Part shown: positions 1-10,195 of the stretch, piece after piece
Layout: each line of letters opens with the position of its first letter
Numbering within the stretch: the first letter of the stretch is position 1
Origin: Luzula sylvatica
Taxonomy: Eukaryota > Streptophyta > Magnoliopsida > Poales > Juncaceae
NCBI GenBank assembly: GCA_946800325.1
Contig: OX326956.1
Coordinates: forward strand, 44,539,552-44,603,551
Length of the DNA: 64,000 nucleotides
Direction: 5' to 3'
Notes under the pieces: generated by a model
The model's database searches: none
Told to the model about the DNA's origin: nothing
The model's input: only the letters and a program-made list of their open reading frames with translations
Program-made: the position numbers and the translations under genes

Positions 1-2829
1 TCTAGACTTATTGCGGATGGATATGAATTAGTTATTGGTACTAATGATTGTTTTATTCGCAAGAATGGCATTTTCTTTAGTAATGTTCTAGTTGAAAATG
101 GTCTATATGTCTTGGATTTAGATAATAACAACAATAATCAGTCCATTTATAACATAAATACTACTCAAACTAATGAAACATACTCATGGCATTGTCGTCT
201 CGGACACATAAACGAGAAACGCATTGCTAGACTCCAAAAGGATGGAGTGCTAGATTCTTTTGACTTAGAGTCAATAGAAAATTGCGAATCTTGTTTGATG
301 GGTAAGATGACAAAGACACCTTTCTCCAAAAAAGGAGAAAGATCGAAAGATTTGTTGGCCCTCATACATTCTGATGTATGTGGACCGATGAGTGTCGAGG
401 CTAGAAATGGGTATCGCTACTTCGTGACTTTTACTGACGATTATAGTAGATATGGATATCTATACTTAATGCGTCATAAAAGTGAAACTTTTGAGAAATT
501 CAAAGAGTTTCAACACGAAGTAGAACTTCAACTGGGCAAGAAAGTAAAAGCCATTCAATCGGATCGAGGTGGTGAATACTTGAGCTATGAGTTTGAGGAC
601 TATCTTCGAGATTGTGGTATAGTATCACAATGGACTCCACCCGGTACACCCCAATGGAATGGAGTGTCCAAGAGGAGGAATCGGACCTTGTTGGACATGG
701 TTCGCTCGATGATGAGTCGAACGGATTTGCCAAAGTCATTTTGGGGTTTCGCGCTTCAAACGGCCGCTCATATACTGAATAAAGTTCCGACCAAATCAGT
801 TGACAAGACACCATATGAGATATGGCATGGCAAGGTGCCATCATTGTCTTATCTAAAGATTTGGGGTTGCGAGGCATACGTGAAAAGGTTATTGACGGAA
901 AAACTCGAGCCAAGATCAGACAAGTGTTTATTTGTGGGGTATCCTCAAGAAACCAAAGGATACTACTTTTACTTGCCTAACGAAAACAAGGTTTTCGTGG
1001 CTCGACGAGGACACTTCTTAGAGAAGGAATTCCTAGATCGTCAAGCCAGTGGGAGTAAAATTGATCTCGAAGAAATTCGAGAACCACAAAGTGAACAAGT
1101 TGATCTGGAACAAGATTCTGAGTTACCATTGGATGGTGAACCTGAATCTAGTACACAAGCTATACGTAGATCTAGTAGGAATCGTCAAGAACCTGAGAGA
1201 TATGGATTTCTCATTAGTAATGACGATAATGAGTTGACTCTAGATGACGAGCCAACTTCCTACAAAGGTGCTATGTCTAGCCTGGATTCCTCGAAATGGC
1301 ATGACGCCATGAAAACCGAGATCCAGTCCATGTATGATAATAAGGTTTGGAATCTTATTGATCTACCTAATGGTGCTAAGACCGTTGGGTGCAAATGGGT
1401 TTTCAAGAAGAAAACCGACATGGATGGTAATGTACACACTTTTAAAGCAAGACTGGTGGCGAAAGGTTTCAAGCAAATTCATGGTATAGACTATGATGAA
1501 ACGTTTTCTCCAGTAGCCATGTTCAAAAGTATTCGCATTCTTCTAGCAATAGCTGCATATCACGATTATGAGATATGGCAGATGGATGTCAAAACCGCTT
1601 TTCTTAACGGGAACCTTACCGAGGATGTGTATATGACACAACCCGAGGGTTTTGTCGATCCAAAGAATACGAATAAAGTGTGCAAGCTTGTGAGATCCAT
1701 TTATGGATTAAAGCAAGCATCTCGTGCGTGGAACATACGATTCGATGAGGTCATCGCAAAGTATGGTTTCATTCAAAATATCGAGGAACCTTGTGTATAC
1801 AAGAAATTCAGTGGGAGTTCGGTCGTATTCCTCATCTTGTACGTGGACGACATCTTACTCATTGGAAATGACATCCCAATGCTTAACCAGGTTAAGGCAT
1901 ATTTGGGTAGTCAATTCGCAATGAAGGACTTAGGAGAAGCCGCCTATATTTTAGGCGTGAAGATCTATAGAGATAGATCGAGGAGACTTCTCGGACTAAG
2001 TCAAAGTACATATATTGACAAAGTGATAACTAGATTTCACATGGAGCAATCCAAGAAAGGATTTCTGCCAATGTCACATGGCATTTCTCTCACAAAGGAT
2101 CAGTGTCCTTCAACAGACGCTGAACGTGAGCGAATGAGTCGGATCCCATACGCTTCGGCTATAGGATCGATCATGTATGCCATGATATGTACTAGACCAG
2201 ATGTCGCATATGCGTTGAGTGTGACTTCCCGCTATCAGTCTGATCCCGGGGAAGTTCACTGGTCCGCAGTCAAGAGCATTCTTAAGTATCTCAGGAATAC
2301 TAAAGATATGTTTCTTGTCTATGGTGGTGCGGAAAGAGATCTGGTTATCCAAGGATATACAGATGCTAGTTTCCAAACTTGCCCGGACGATTTCCAATCT
2401 CAAAGTGGTTACGTCTTCACGCTCAATGGCGGAGCTGTTGTTTGGAAAAGCTCCAAACAGAAGACGGTGGCTGATTCTACAACTGAAGCGGAATACATCG
2501 CGGCTTCGGAAGCCGCAAAGGAGGCTGTCTGGCTACGACAGTTTGTGATGGAACTTGGAGTTATGCCAAGCATCTCGGGTCCCATGGATGTGTATTGTGA
2601 CAATAACGGAGCAATAGCACAATCAAAGGAACCGCGAGCGCATCACAGGTCCAAGCATGTACTCCGGCGTTACCACTTGATTCGTGAGATTACGAAGAGA
2701 GGTGACGTGAAAATAATGAAGATACCTACTGATGATAACGTGGCCGATCCATTTACGAAGCCACTATCACGTGCCAAGCATGAGCAGCATGCTAGGGCGA
2801 TAGGATTGGGATATCTATCGCAGTGTTAG
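1..2829 (+). CDS. Copia polyprotein, C-terminal part (integrase, reverse transcriptase, RNase H)
   Basis: The reading frame is open from base 1; the ATG at 112 is internal, and the frame enters from the left as SRLIADGYELV, which copy 2 also encodes. Domains in order: GAG-pre-integrase with the WHCRLGH zinc-binding motif (about 180-300), integrase core with HSDVCGP and SDRGGEY (about 360-780), RVT_2 reverse transcriptase with YVDDILLIGND near 1840-1875, and Ty1-type RNase H with TDASF and an AEYIAASEA motif (about 2350-2560). It ends with TAG at 2827-2829. One serious defect is visible: the Glu expected as the third catalytic residue of integrase (NGVSERRNR in copy 2) is Lys here, codon AAG at 670-672. 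The frame is otherwise uninterrupted, which suggests a fairly young copy. Confidence 0.93.
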   Translation, partial: SRLIADGYELVIGTNDCFIRKNGIFFSNVLVENGLYVLDLDNNNNNQSIYNINTTQTNETYSWHCRLGHINEKRIARLQKDGVLDSFDLESIENCESCLMGKMTKTPFSKKGERSKDLLALIHSDVCGPMSVEARNGYRYFVTFTDDYSRYGYLYLMRHKSETFEKFKEFQHEVELQLGKKVKAIQSDRGGEYLSYEFEDYLRDCGIVSQWTPPGTPQWNGVSKRRNRTLLDMVRSMMSRTDLPKSFWGFALQTAAHILNKVPTKSVDKTPYEIWHGKVPSLSYLKIWGCEAYVKRLLTEKLEPRSDKCLFVGYPQETKGYYFYLPNENKVFVARRGHFLEKEFLDRQASGSKIDLEEIREPQSEQVDLEQDSELPLDGEPESSTQAIRRSSRNRQEPERYGFLISNDDNELTLDDEPTSYKGAMSSLDSSKWHDAMKTEIQSMYDNKVWNLIDLPNGAKTVGCKWVFKKKTDMDGNVHTFKARLVAKGFKQIHGIDYDETFSPVAMFKSIRILLAIAAYHDYEIWQMDVKTAFLNGNLTEDVYMTQPEGFVDPKNTNKVCKLVRSIYGLKQASRAWNIRFDEVIAKYGFIQNIEEPCVYKKFSGSSVVFLILYVDDILLIGNDIPMLNQVKAYLGSQFAMKDLGEAAYILGVKIYRDRSRRLLGLSQSTYIDKVITRFHMEQSKKGFLPMSHGISLTKDQCPSTDAERERMSRIPYASAIGSIMYAMICTRPDVAYALSVTSRYQSDPGEVHWSAVKSILKYLRNTKDMFLVYGGAERDLVIQGYTDASFQTCPDDFQSQSGYVFTLNGGAVVWKSSKQKTVADSTTEAEYIAASEAAKEAVWLRQFVMELGVMPSISGPMDVYCDNNGAIAQSKEPRAHHRSKHVLRRYHLIREITKRGDVKIMKIPTDDNVADPFTKPLSRAKHEQHARAIGLGYLSQC

Positions 2830-4129
2830 ATTGGGTATTCGATTTATGTTTCTTATTGCATAAGGGGATTTGATCTGCCTAGTGCAAGTGGGAGAACATT
2901 TATTATGCCCTAGGCGTGTTATTGGGATTGTATTTGTTTATGAGACAGATATTTATATTATTATTCATTATATGACCTAAACCTTCATATTTCAAAAATT
3001 TTAAATAACAAGAAAGTGTGTGAGAGGTTATTCGATTATTATAATCGGATAGACCTTGAATTTTATTCTAGTTTAGTGCATCGAGTCAGTTGAGAATAAT
3101 ATGTTGCATGGCCATAGTCTGGCATATTGATTCGTCAATTGAATGATAGTAAAACCACTAAACGGAATGAATATAATTCTAAAACGTCCCTGGTGTATAA
3201 AGTTGTTCATAGGTTTGAACCAGGTAGTCCATTCACTGAATGGAAACTTTTACATACACTGGCATATTCGTAGATGAGATGATCAGGTTTTACTGATCTG
3301 GGACGGTAGCGTCGATTCTAGAATATGGATATACGCGGCGTCGTATATTGGACTGACCACTATATGAGTTTGTAACATGGTTAGAGTCATTGGAGACGAA
3401 CTCATATCCAGATAGTGCGTTTTAGTTCTTCATACTTGAGTGATCTCACGGATACCTAGTATGTGAAAAGACAATGCTTTGATATAATTAACCCTACGTG
3501 TAACTGTGTAGCAGAAATTACTATTGGGTATTGTTTTTAGCATAAGCAAAGGATGTGAGATTACAAGATAGGAATTGTTCCTTTCTAACCTTGAAAAAGG
3601 ATAGAGGGAGATATCTCTCGGGCCCCTCGATTGAATTGAGATTGATGAAATGCTTGGCCAAGCTCGATGGAACTCAAGGAGTTCGCATTGTTATTATCAA
3701 TCTAATTCTTATCGAGAAAGAGTATATCTGATCAAAAAGAAAAGAGAATGACTTGAAGTCTTAGGCTTCACCGTGACTCTTTTGATCAGAAGATATCGCG
3801 AACAAGAGGACTAGTAACATTTATCTGAGCTAGGTATGAAGATGTACAGCATCTTCATAAAGGTGTTCTCCACCTTTTTCGTACTAATTCTGGGTAGGTA
3901 TTAACGGCAGTCTAGTGCTCGCAATACCTTGTGGATTGCTGCCATATCCACTGCCAGTCTTAGACGAACCTACAAGGTCACACCAAGATTTCGTAATATA
4001 TCGGATTCTCAAGATAATGCTCACCAATAAGTTTGTTGGACAAACAAAATGGAATCACGTGTGATTAGATCTCACGACATATGTTGGACATATGGCCAAG
4101 TTGATTAAGTCTTAATCCAAGAGGGAGTT
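2830..4129 (+). other. 3' non-coding region of copia copy 1 with two polypurine-tract candidates
   Basis: About 1.3 kb lies between the pol stop and the LTR recognised by homology. A typical copia PPT-like string, GTGCAAGTGGGAG, sits at 2882-2894, and a second purine run, AAGAGGGAGTT, lies directly before the LTR start at 4119-4129. The second is the better PPT by position. No gene or long open frame is visible. If the first run were the true PPT, the LTR would be about 1.86 kb, but the 5' LTR of copy 2 shows no similarity to this stretch. Confidence 0.5.
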
Positions 4130-4758
4130 TGAAAGAAAATATGGCTTAATAATTAACTTGGAAGAATTTATATAAATAGGCAATTCTGCAGTCAGAATAA
4201 GGTTCGTTCGAACTAACTATATCAGTGCGTTCGAACGGACTTATTCGTGATAAACAGAAGTGGGTTCGTTCGAACGAACATTTAGGTGCGTTCGAACGAA
4301 CTGAGTTCGTTCGAACGAACTATGTTAAGTTCGTTCGAACTGACCTGTTTCCTATATATATAAAGTTCTGATTCCGGAATTTGACCTAAGTTTTTCTAGG
4401 GTTTTGAGCCGTCGTTTCTCTTTCCTCTTCCACAGAATTCCAGATCAGATCTGGTGAGATTGAGAGGGAGATTCGAGCAAGGATCTTGAGAGATTGATCG
4501 TGACGGCGACTAGAACGGCGTTGGCGATTTCCGATTGGTCGAAATCAAGGTGGACACGAGTAGAGGGATTGCACGAGCGATTCTTGGAGAAGGTTCACGG
4601 ATTTGGAGAAGTAATCGACACGTACTAACTTGTACGAGGTAATTATCTCCAACTCTTCCTTTTTCGTTGGTTTTAGGGCGTGATCCAGGGTAGAATTAGG
4701 TTACGCATGCGTGAATAATTCCGCTGCACACTATGATAATCGTGTGCGTAACCCTACA
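4130..4758 (+). repeat. 3' LTR of copia copy 1
   Basis: Starts at TGAAAGAAAATATGG and ends CCCTACA. The first 60 bp and the last 150 bp align with the 5' LTR of copy 2 (61149-61792, reverse complement), including the string that begins GATCCAGGGTAGAATTAGG. The middle (U3 and part of R) does not. A TATA-like run TATATATATAAAG near 4354-4367 follows the palindrome array and could be the LTR promoter. Confidence 0.75.
4202..4342 (+). repeat. Array of GTTCGTTCGAACGAAC palindromes in U3
   Basis: About seven intact or degenerate copies of the 16-bp perfect palindrome GTTCGTTCGAACGAAC occur within 140 bp, directly upstream of the TATA-like run of the LTR. The same motif family recurs at 50865-51235 and, weakly, at 26445-26565. 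Position suggests an upstream enhancer-like block for LTR transcription; that role is inferred. Confidence 0.8.
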
Positions 4759-5113
4759 ATCGCGTATGGCGAGGTGATTTGGAGGCTGGGTTTCAGGACC
4801 TCCCGAAGCGTCGCGCAAGTGCAGCTAGAGGTGAGCGTGAGGAATTTCGTGATTGGAAGCTTGGGATTGTTGATAGGACATCGAGGGAAGTCGCTAGGGT
4901 TGAGAGCACTCTTGGCTGATAGAGTCGCTAGTAGCTAGGAAGAGAGAAAGAAGGAACTTAGTTAACGGAACAAGGTTATGCTCTGAAGAAATTAAAAAAT
5001 GGAGGCCTATCGTAAATGGGAGGCATGTGGCGCCTGCCAACTAGGCCAAAGCCCAGGGCCGGGCCTGTCTGCACCTTCTACATCAGCTTTTATTATTCAC
5101 CCAACCTGCAATT
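4759..5113. other. Flank of copia copy 1, no gene recognised
   Basis: Moderately GC-rich sequence directly after the LTR. A 75-codon open frame (4711-4938) begins inside the LTR and matches nothing I know. It ends in a CCCAGGGCCGGGCCTG-type tract common in plant repeats. I see no supported gene. Confidence 0.4.
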
Positions 5114-5336
5114 TGGTTAAGATACATAATTAAGTATCATGAGTTTGGTACTTAAGACTTTTTGACCATTAAATTTGCTTCGAGATTTGTGCATTTAATG
5201 ATTAGCATAAACTGATATGACAATCATTAATGATGAGTATATATATAACATTAAAAAACACAAATCTCCAAGAAAATCTAATGGTTAAAAAAATCATAAG
5301 TACCAAACTCATGATATTTAATAAGTATCTTAGCCA
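5114..5336. mobile_element. Foldback MITE, about 223 bp
   Basis: The two ends are inverted copies of each other over about 78 bp: TGGTTAAGATACATAATT at the left and the complement of AGTATCTTAGCCA at the right, with GAGTTTGGTACTTA in both arms. There is no coding capacity. I could not define a clean target duplication, so the superfamily is open. Confidence 0.75.
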
Positions 5337-5636
5337 TCCTCATAAGTGATTATTGATTATTATGTATTATTATGAATTAAAATATAGTTATTGTTTATTA
5401 TGTATTAGTATAATTTTGATCATGAATACAACAAAATGAATATCCATTTATAAATTTTATTCAGATCCGGATAGTATCCGGATCCATCAAAATTTAGCTC
5501 CTAGATCCGGACCCATATCCGTAAAAACGGATAGGGTTCCAGATTCGGATATTTTTTTTCGAATCCGAATATTTTTCGGATACGGTTCGGGTCGGTTCGG
5601 GCAATATTCACCCCCATTGACACCTCTACATATGGT
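5337..5636. repeat. AT-rich spacer and ATCCGGAT/GGTTCGG-rich tract
   Basis: AT-rich DNA followed (5465-5615) by short inverted and direct repeats of ATCCGGAT, CGGATA and GGTTCGGG. Tracts of this kind commonly mark the ends of non-autonomous plant DNA transposons. I could not find termini or a target duplication. Confidence 0.45.
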
Positions 5637-7000
5637 GCAAACATTACAATACTCATGAGGGAACGACTTATCATCTATTGGTAAGTTGCTGATACGCCTG
5701 ACAAGTATGGACGGGATCAATAACCTCCTAGGACTCTCCTTTGCTCCAAAAGAAACCATCATTGTTCGATAACCGCAAAAACCGTTCCAAGGAGGAAAAA
5801 TGCAAAATGGGCGTTTTTCCTAACATCCGGTCGTAACGTAATTGGAAGGTGGGGAAAGGATTCCGGGACTCTCGACGAGGCGCAGTTTGTTTCCTTCAGT
5901 GGGGATTGGCCGAAATTGGCCCTTCTTGTTCCAGGCCTAAGATCCTAAGACATGAGTGACGGTTTCACTTTTCCGGCCCGGTCCTCCAGTGAGATAATCA
6001 ATAATAAGACAGAAAAGAGATTGATTGAGCTTCCCTATACGTTGCTTGCCCTTGCCGGGCGGAATAGGCTGGTTGAGTAGGATTCACCATTCGAAAGTCC
6101 GTCCGCCAATTCAGGCTATGTGTTGGCCTCATCACTGGTGTGAAGTGGAGTTTGTAGGTGCGTGCTGAAAGAGAGTCAATTTTCTCGTATGGCCAAAACT
6201 TCTTAAACTGAGGTCCTTTGAAGGGGAAAGGTTTTTTCCGAGCAAGTGTGAACAAAAACATATATGAAATTCGACTGATTTGGCTTCTACGAACGAGCCA
6301 AAGGGCTTGAATATTCAGCTGCCAGAGCAGGGGCGCGCAGCGGGGAATGAGAGGTCAATTTCTTCGTTGTGCAGGGAAAATCGAGGACGAACATTTGGGT
6401 AGGCATTTAAAGTACGAATCTGATTCTTCCTCTTCTGGTTTTCCCGGTAAATGAGCCATAATCCTAGGCGGAAGCAAACAACTTTGATGATGCACGAGAC
6501 TTGATCAGCCTGGTTATTAACCTCTCAGGATTCTAGGCAGCAAGTTGATAGAAGACTAGATTCGCCAGTCAGCCTAATTCAAGGTTTTCTCGAGGTTTGT
6601 ATGAAATCGCTGGCAAATGTGCATTGTAAACTCCTAATCAAGTAATTGATGCTACCTCCGGAACATAAAGAAATGGGGATGAAAATTCTTCTTTGTTTTC
6701 AGATTCTTCCGACTCGTTTTCAAGGCCAGAATAACTAGAAAAGGTGTTCCATAGTATTTTCCTATAGGGAAAGCAGTTCCAATGAGATGACAAAAAAGAG
6801 GTAGGACGAATGGGACGAAAAGTAATACCAAGAGTGATGACCTGAGGCGGAGTGATCTAGTGCTTTTTACGGGGAAGACAAATCGAATCTTTTGAGTTAG
6901 GACGAATCATTTGGGAAATTTGGAAAAAGAAAAACGAACGAATTTTCTTAACTGCTAGTACTTAATTACGAGAACCACAAGGAACACGCCAAATAGCCCA
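5637..7000. other. Candidate mitochondrial DNA insertion (NUMT)
   Basis: Compared with both sides, this 1.36 kb is distinctly less AT-rich and has balanced-composition, non-repetitive text typical of plant mitochondrial spacer DNA. It holds no plausible nuclear gene: the open frames here (for example 5487-5762 and 5998-6261 on the - strand) have no recognisable domain. I did not recognise a particular mitochondrial gene, so the assignment rests on style and composition only. Confidence 0.4.
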
Positions 7001-7447
7001 CCAGCCGGCCGGGGAGAAATATCTCTAGTGGCTCCAACCAGTGGCTACTTGCTCTTCTCCTTTGCTCTCTTGTGTGTTATTTTTAAAACTCTCCAATTGT
7101 ATGCCTAGTCTTTTTTTCGATTTTTTACATCTTTCGTGTAAAATCAATATAAATGTATTAAACACGATTTAATATATTTAAACAAAAGAACTGATGCTTC
7201 TTTTCTTTTTCAAAAAAAAAAAATCTCAGCCGGGGATAAGTACAAGAACCGATATTTCTTATTATTATTAAATTCGAAACTGGAATCCTGGATTTTAGCA
7301 AAGAAAACATTTGAAATCCCCTATTATTCACAAAACCGAGAATTCGAATCCCGGGTAAATCCAACCTGATAGCACCCTCCCAGTCTACTGAGAGAAGAAC
7401 AAGCCTCCTCTTTCCTTCTATCTTGTAAGAACAATTTCGATCAAATC

Positions 7448-7455
7448 TAGGGTTT
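7448..7455 (+). promoter_or_regulatory. Telo-box (TAGGGTTT) in the ATP5 leader
   Basis: TAGGGTTT lies 16 bp before the ATP5 start codon. Telo-boxes of this sequence are known in 5' regions of plant genes for translation and mitochondrial components. Function at this site is inferred. Confidence 0.4.
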
Positions 7456-7470
7456 CAGTTTTCTTCAAAA

Positions 7471-9016
7471 ATGGCTATGTCAAGACGGATCGGATCCAGT
7501 CTTCCTCTATTCCGCCAGCTCGTTAATGGCGAATCCATCGCGCCGCTTTCATCCCTCGCGGTTTCTGAGGTAAAACTGTGGTTTTTGCTCAAACGTTGTG
7601 ATTGAGCTTTGGACTTAACCGATGCGTTGGATCATCATATTATTTTTCGCTTTCTATGGATTTTCTTTCCTAGATTGATCATTTTTGAAATTTACTATAG
7701 ATTTGACCTGTTTCGAAATTTATCTCCTTTCAAATACGATTGAATCTCAGACTTCATATCTCGTGTCTGAAATCTATAAATTTGACGTTCTTCTGTTGAA
7801 CCGATGATGCTGTCTACAAGAGAAACTTATGCAAACAGCTTTATATTTCTTTCTTTAGTTTTGAAAACCTATTTCTAATCTGAAGTTGCTTATAACCTGA
7901 TCTGATGCTTAATTTTATTTTTAATCTATACTTTCTACCTTTAATTTTGTTTATTTTGATAATTTTGCTAGCTTATATTGCATCACTAGTGCTTCATTTT
8001 ATGACATTGATTTTACTTTCTATTGTATCACAGAGCACAAGGAGCTACTCTTCTCAAGCCAAGCCAAGTAATGCAAAAATTAGGGTACAGAGAGAAAAAC
8101 CTTATCTTTTTAACTTGCATTATACTATCTATCTCCACTCTTTAAACCATATCCTTTATTCACAAAATTTTCGTAAACCAGGTGCCAGTAGCACTATATG
8201 GGGGCTCTGGAAATTACGCTTCTGCCCTTTTCCTCGCTGCTGCGAAAGCAAACTCGCTCGAAAAGGTCGAATCAGAGATTCAAGACATCGTCGAGGCAAC
8301 AAAGAAGAGTCCCAAGTTCTCTCAGTTCATTAGGGATCTCTCTGTCCCAAGAGAAACTAGGGTTAAGGCCATTAGCGAAATCTTCGCTGAAGCCAAGTTC
8401 TCTGATGTCACCAAGAATTTCTTGGGTATGTCACTTCTATCTTTTCTCATTATTTCTTTTTATCGTATTTTTTTATGATTATAATAATTGATTTTGTATT
8501 TAGCTGTGTTGGCTGATAATGGGAGGCTGAGGAACATGGAGAGGATTACGAATCGATTTGTTGACTTGACTATGGCTCATAGGGGCGAGGTCAAAGTTAC
8601 TGTCACCTCTGTAATTGTATGTTTTTCCCTATTTTGTTAATTTCATATTCATTTTCTTAAATTTATATTTGGAATTAGTTTTGATTTTTTTTTGTTGTTT
8701 TTTGGGTGTGTGATAATAGCCTCTTCCAGCTGAAGAAGAGAAAGAGCTCAAGCAAACTCTTCAAGATTTACTTGGCAAGGGCAAAACCGTCAAACTTGAA
8801 CAAAAGGTACCTTTTGCTTTCTTTTTAACAAATTTTCTCTTCTATTTTTTTTTACAATTGATTATAAATGGAATTGATTTATTTGTTTTGAAATAGGTGG
8901 ACCCAAGCATACTAGGAGGATTGGTGGTGGAGTTCGGGCAGAAGGTTTTGGATATATCCATTAAGACCAGAGCCAAGCAAATGGAGAAGCTCTTGCGCGA
9001 ACCTCTCCATTTCTAA
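7471..9016 (+). CDS. ATP5: ATP synthase subunit O / OSCP (delta), mitochondrial
   Basis: Encodes the oligomycin-sensitivity-conferring subunit of mitochondrial F1Fo-ATP synthase, part of the peripheral stalk that holds F1 against rotation. Six exons: 7471-7569, 8034-8084, 8182-8425, 8504-8616, 8720-8806 and 8897-9016, all with GT-AG junctions and consistent phase. They total 714 nt, 237 residues, matching the plant family length. The N-terminus (MAMSRRIGSS..., rich in Arg, Ser and Leu, few acidic residues) is a mitochondrial presequence. The mature part begins near VPVALYGGSGNYA, the conserved OSCP start; other family motifs are DVTKNFL, AENGRL-like ADNGRLRN, MAHRGEV and the C-terminal IDPSI/GGLVVEF/MEKLLREP block. 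The ATG at 7471 is chosen because it gives the presequence. Likely poly(A) signal AATAAA near 9085. No defects seen. Confidence 0.97.
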
Positions 9017-9736
9017 ATTTCAACAGTGTACTCTCTCCTTTTTATTTCATATAACTCCAGTGCACTTGTTTTGTGCATGGAGAAAATAAATATTTTCAAA
9101 GAGGTACTTAATTTCTTGCTTCCTCGATATTTTGCCCTGTGAGGGTTTGAAGACGAGCTGAATAATTTCTATTTTGCAAGTTTTTTAATTTTATCAACAT
9201 AATTGTGATGTTTTTTCAGTTTGCTTGTTATTTGAGTATTTCATTAGTATCTCTTGCCTAAGTTTGGTTTTCCTTCAAGCTTTGAACATCATTGTGACAG
9301 TGATTCTTCTTCAGGTATCAGATTATAGATATCTATGTTTGTTATTATTCCTAACTAGTTAGATTTATGAGATTATACGGATTGTCCTTAACAAGGCAAG
9401 ATCAATTTCTATTGTCCCCAAGTACAATAACATAACAAGAGAGACTACCAATTGCGAATTTGCAATATAATTCAACAACATATTTAATCAATTATTACTA
9501 TGCAATGTTGCAACATTTTGTGTACACTTCAAGGGTGATGAATCATTCTTGAGAGGGAATTTACCAAACAAGGCAAGGCAAATCCTCAAAGCCATACCAT
9601 TCTACTTATCAAGTCACCTACTCACACAAGCCTCCTTTCTCTTAAGCAATGCCTACCAAATAACCAATCCCTCTTGTCTCTCCTCTGCAATGCCTCTCTT
9701 CTCTCTCTACCATTCTTGTTCAAACATTAAGACCCA
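9017..9736. other. 3' UTR and spacer between ATP5 and the next gene
   Basis: Contains the probable ATP5 polyadenylation region and a CT-rich stretch (about 9600-9710) that may be the leader of the 9737 gene. A short open frame at 9549-9767 overlaps that start in another frame and has no recognisable features. Confidence 0.5.
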
Positions 9737-10195
9737 ATGTCCCAAATCGTTAAAGAAGGCGGGTTAGTCGCAGTAGACTGTGTCGTGATATCTTGTTGTT
9801 GTCCTTGCTTGGTGCTCCAAATCACAATCTTTCTCTTTATTAGATTGCCACATAAATTGGCAATCAAGTGTAAGAGAATTATACGAAGAAAGCTCCACAA
9901 GAGATCAAAAAGGAGAAAGAGAGATCTTCATAATGGAAGTAATGAATTCGAGGAGGGGACTTCACAACCTGAACTAATGGAATTTCCTCCGATTAGCGAG
10001 CGCGGCGGGGTTGTGTTTGTTGGTAGAAATGAAAATGGGATTGAAGACGGTGCGTGGATAACTCGAGATATGAATTTTGTTGTTGGTGATAGAAGCACTT
10101 GGTGTGAAGATGAGAAGAATATTTGGAGGGAATTGATAGAGAAAGAAGGGCTCTTTTGGTTTGGAAACTTTTGGGCCAATGGTGATTTTACTTAG
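9737..10195 (+). CDS. Uncharacterised plant protein with Cys-rich membrane segment
   Basis: Single-exon gene of 152 residues. I recognise a plant-only family without known function in which a short N-terminus is followed by a VDCVV-x-CCCPCLVLQ hydrophobic segment (residues about 9-38), a strongly basic stretch (KRSKRRKR near 55-63), an acidic and variable middle and a conserved aromatic C-terminus (about 128-150, WRELIEKEGLFWFGNFW). The layout suggests a one-pass or acylated membrane protein with a cytosolic tail; the CCCPC cluster could be palmitoylated, which is inference. The ATG at 9737 places the conserved segment at the expected position. It lies downstream of ATP5 on the same strand and converges with the PERK gene. 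Function unknown. Confidence 0.85.
   Translation: MSQIVKEGGLVAVDCVVISCCCPCLVLQITIFLFIRLPHKLAIKCKRIIRRKLHKRSKRRKRDLHNGSNEFEEGTSQPELMEFPPISERGGVVFVGRNENGIEDGAWITRDMNFVVGDRSTWCEDEKNIWRELIEKEGLFWFGNFWANGDFT

Larger units (their letters stand above)
1..4758 (+). mobile_element. Ty1-copia LTR retrotransposon, copy 1, 5' end outside the window
   Basis: The window opens inside the pol region and runs through integrase, reverse transcriptase and RNase H, then about 1.3 kb of non-coding sequence and a 3' LTR ending ...CCCTACA at 4758. The LTR end was set by comparison with copy 2 (55298-61792, opposite strand), where the matching ...CCTACA end sits next to a tRNA-Met-type primer binding site. The 5' LTR and gag lie outside the window, so no target duplication can be checked. 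Pol is nearly the same as in copy 2, but the U3 part of the LTR is largely different. Confidence 0.9.

Noticed and set aside
4202..4342. Heat-shock elements
   Set aside because: The TTC and GAA blocks are not spaced by two bases as in the nTTCnnGAAnnTTCn consensus; the unit is a continuous palindrome.
4711..4938. 75-codon open frame after the LTR of copia copy 1
   Set aside because: It begins inside the LTR and has no family features or splice context.
5637..9016. A functional link between the candidate NUMT and the ATP5 gene
   Set aside because: Adjacency only; ATP5 orthologues are ancient nuclear genes with introns, so no recent transfer is implied.
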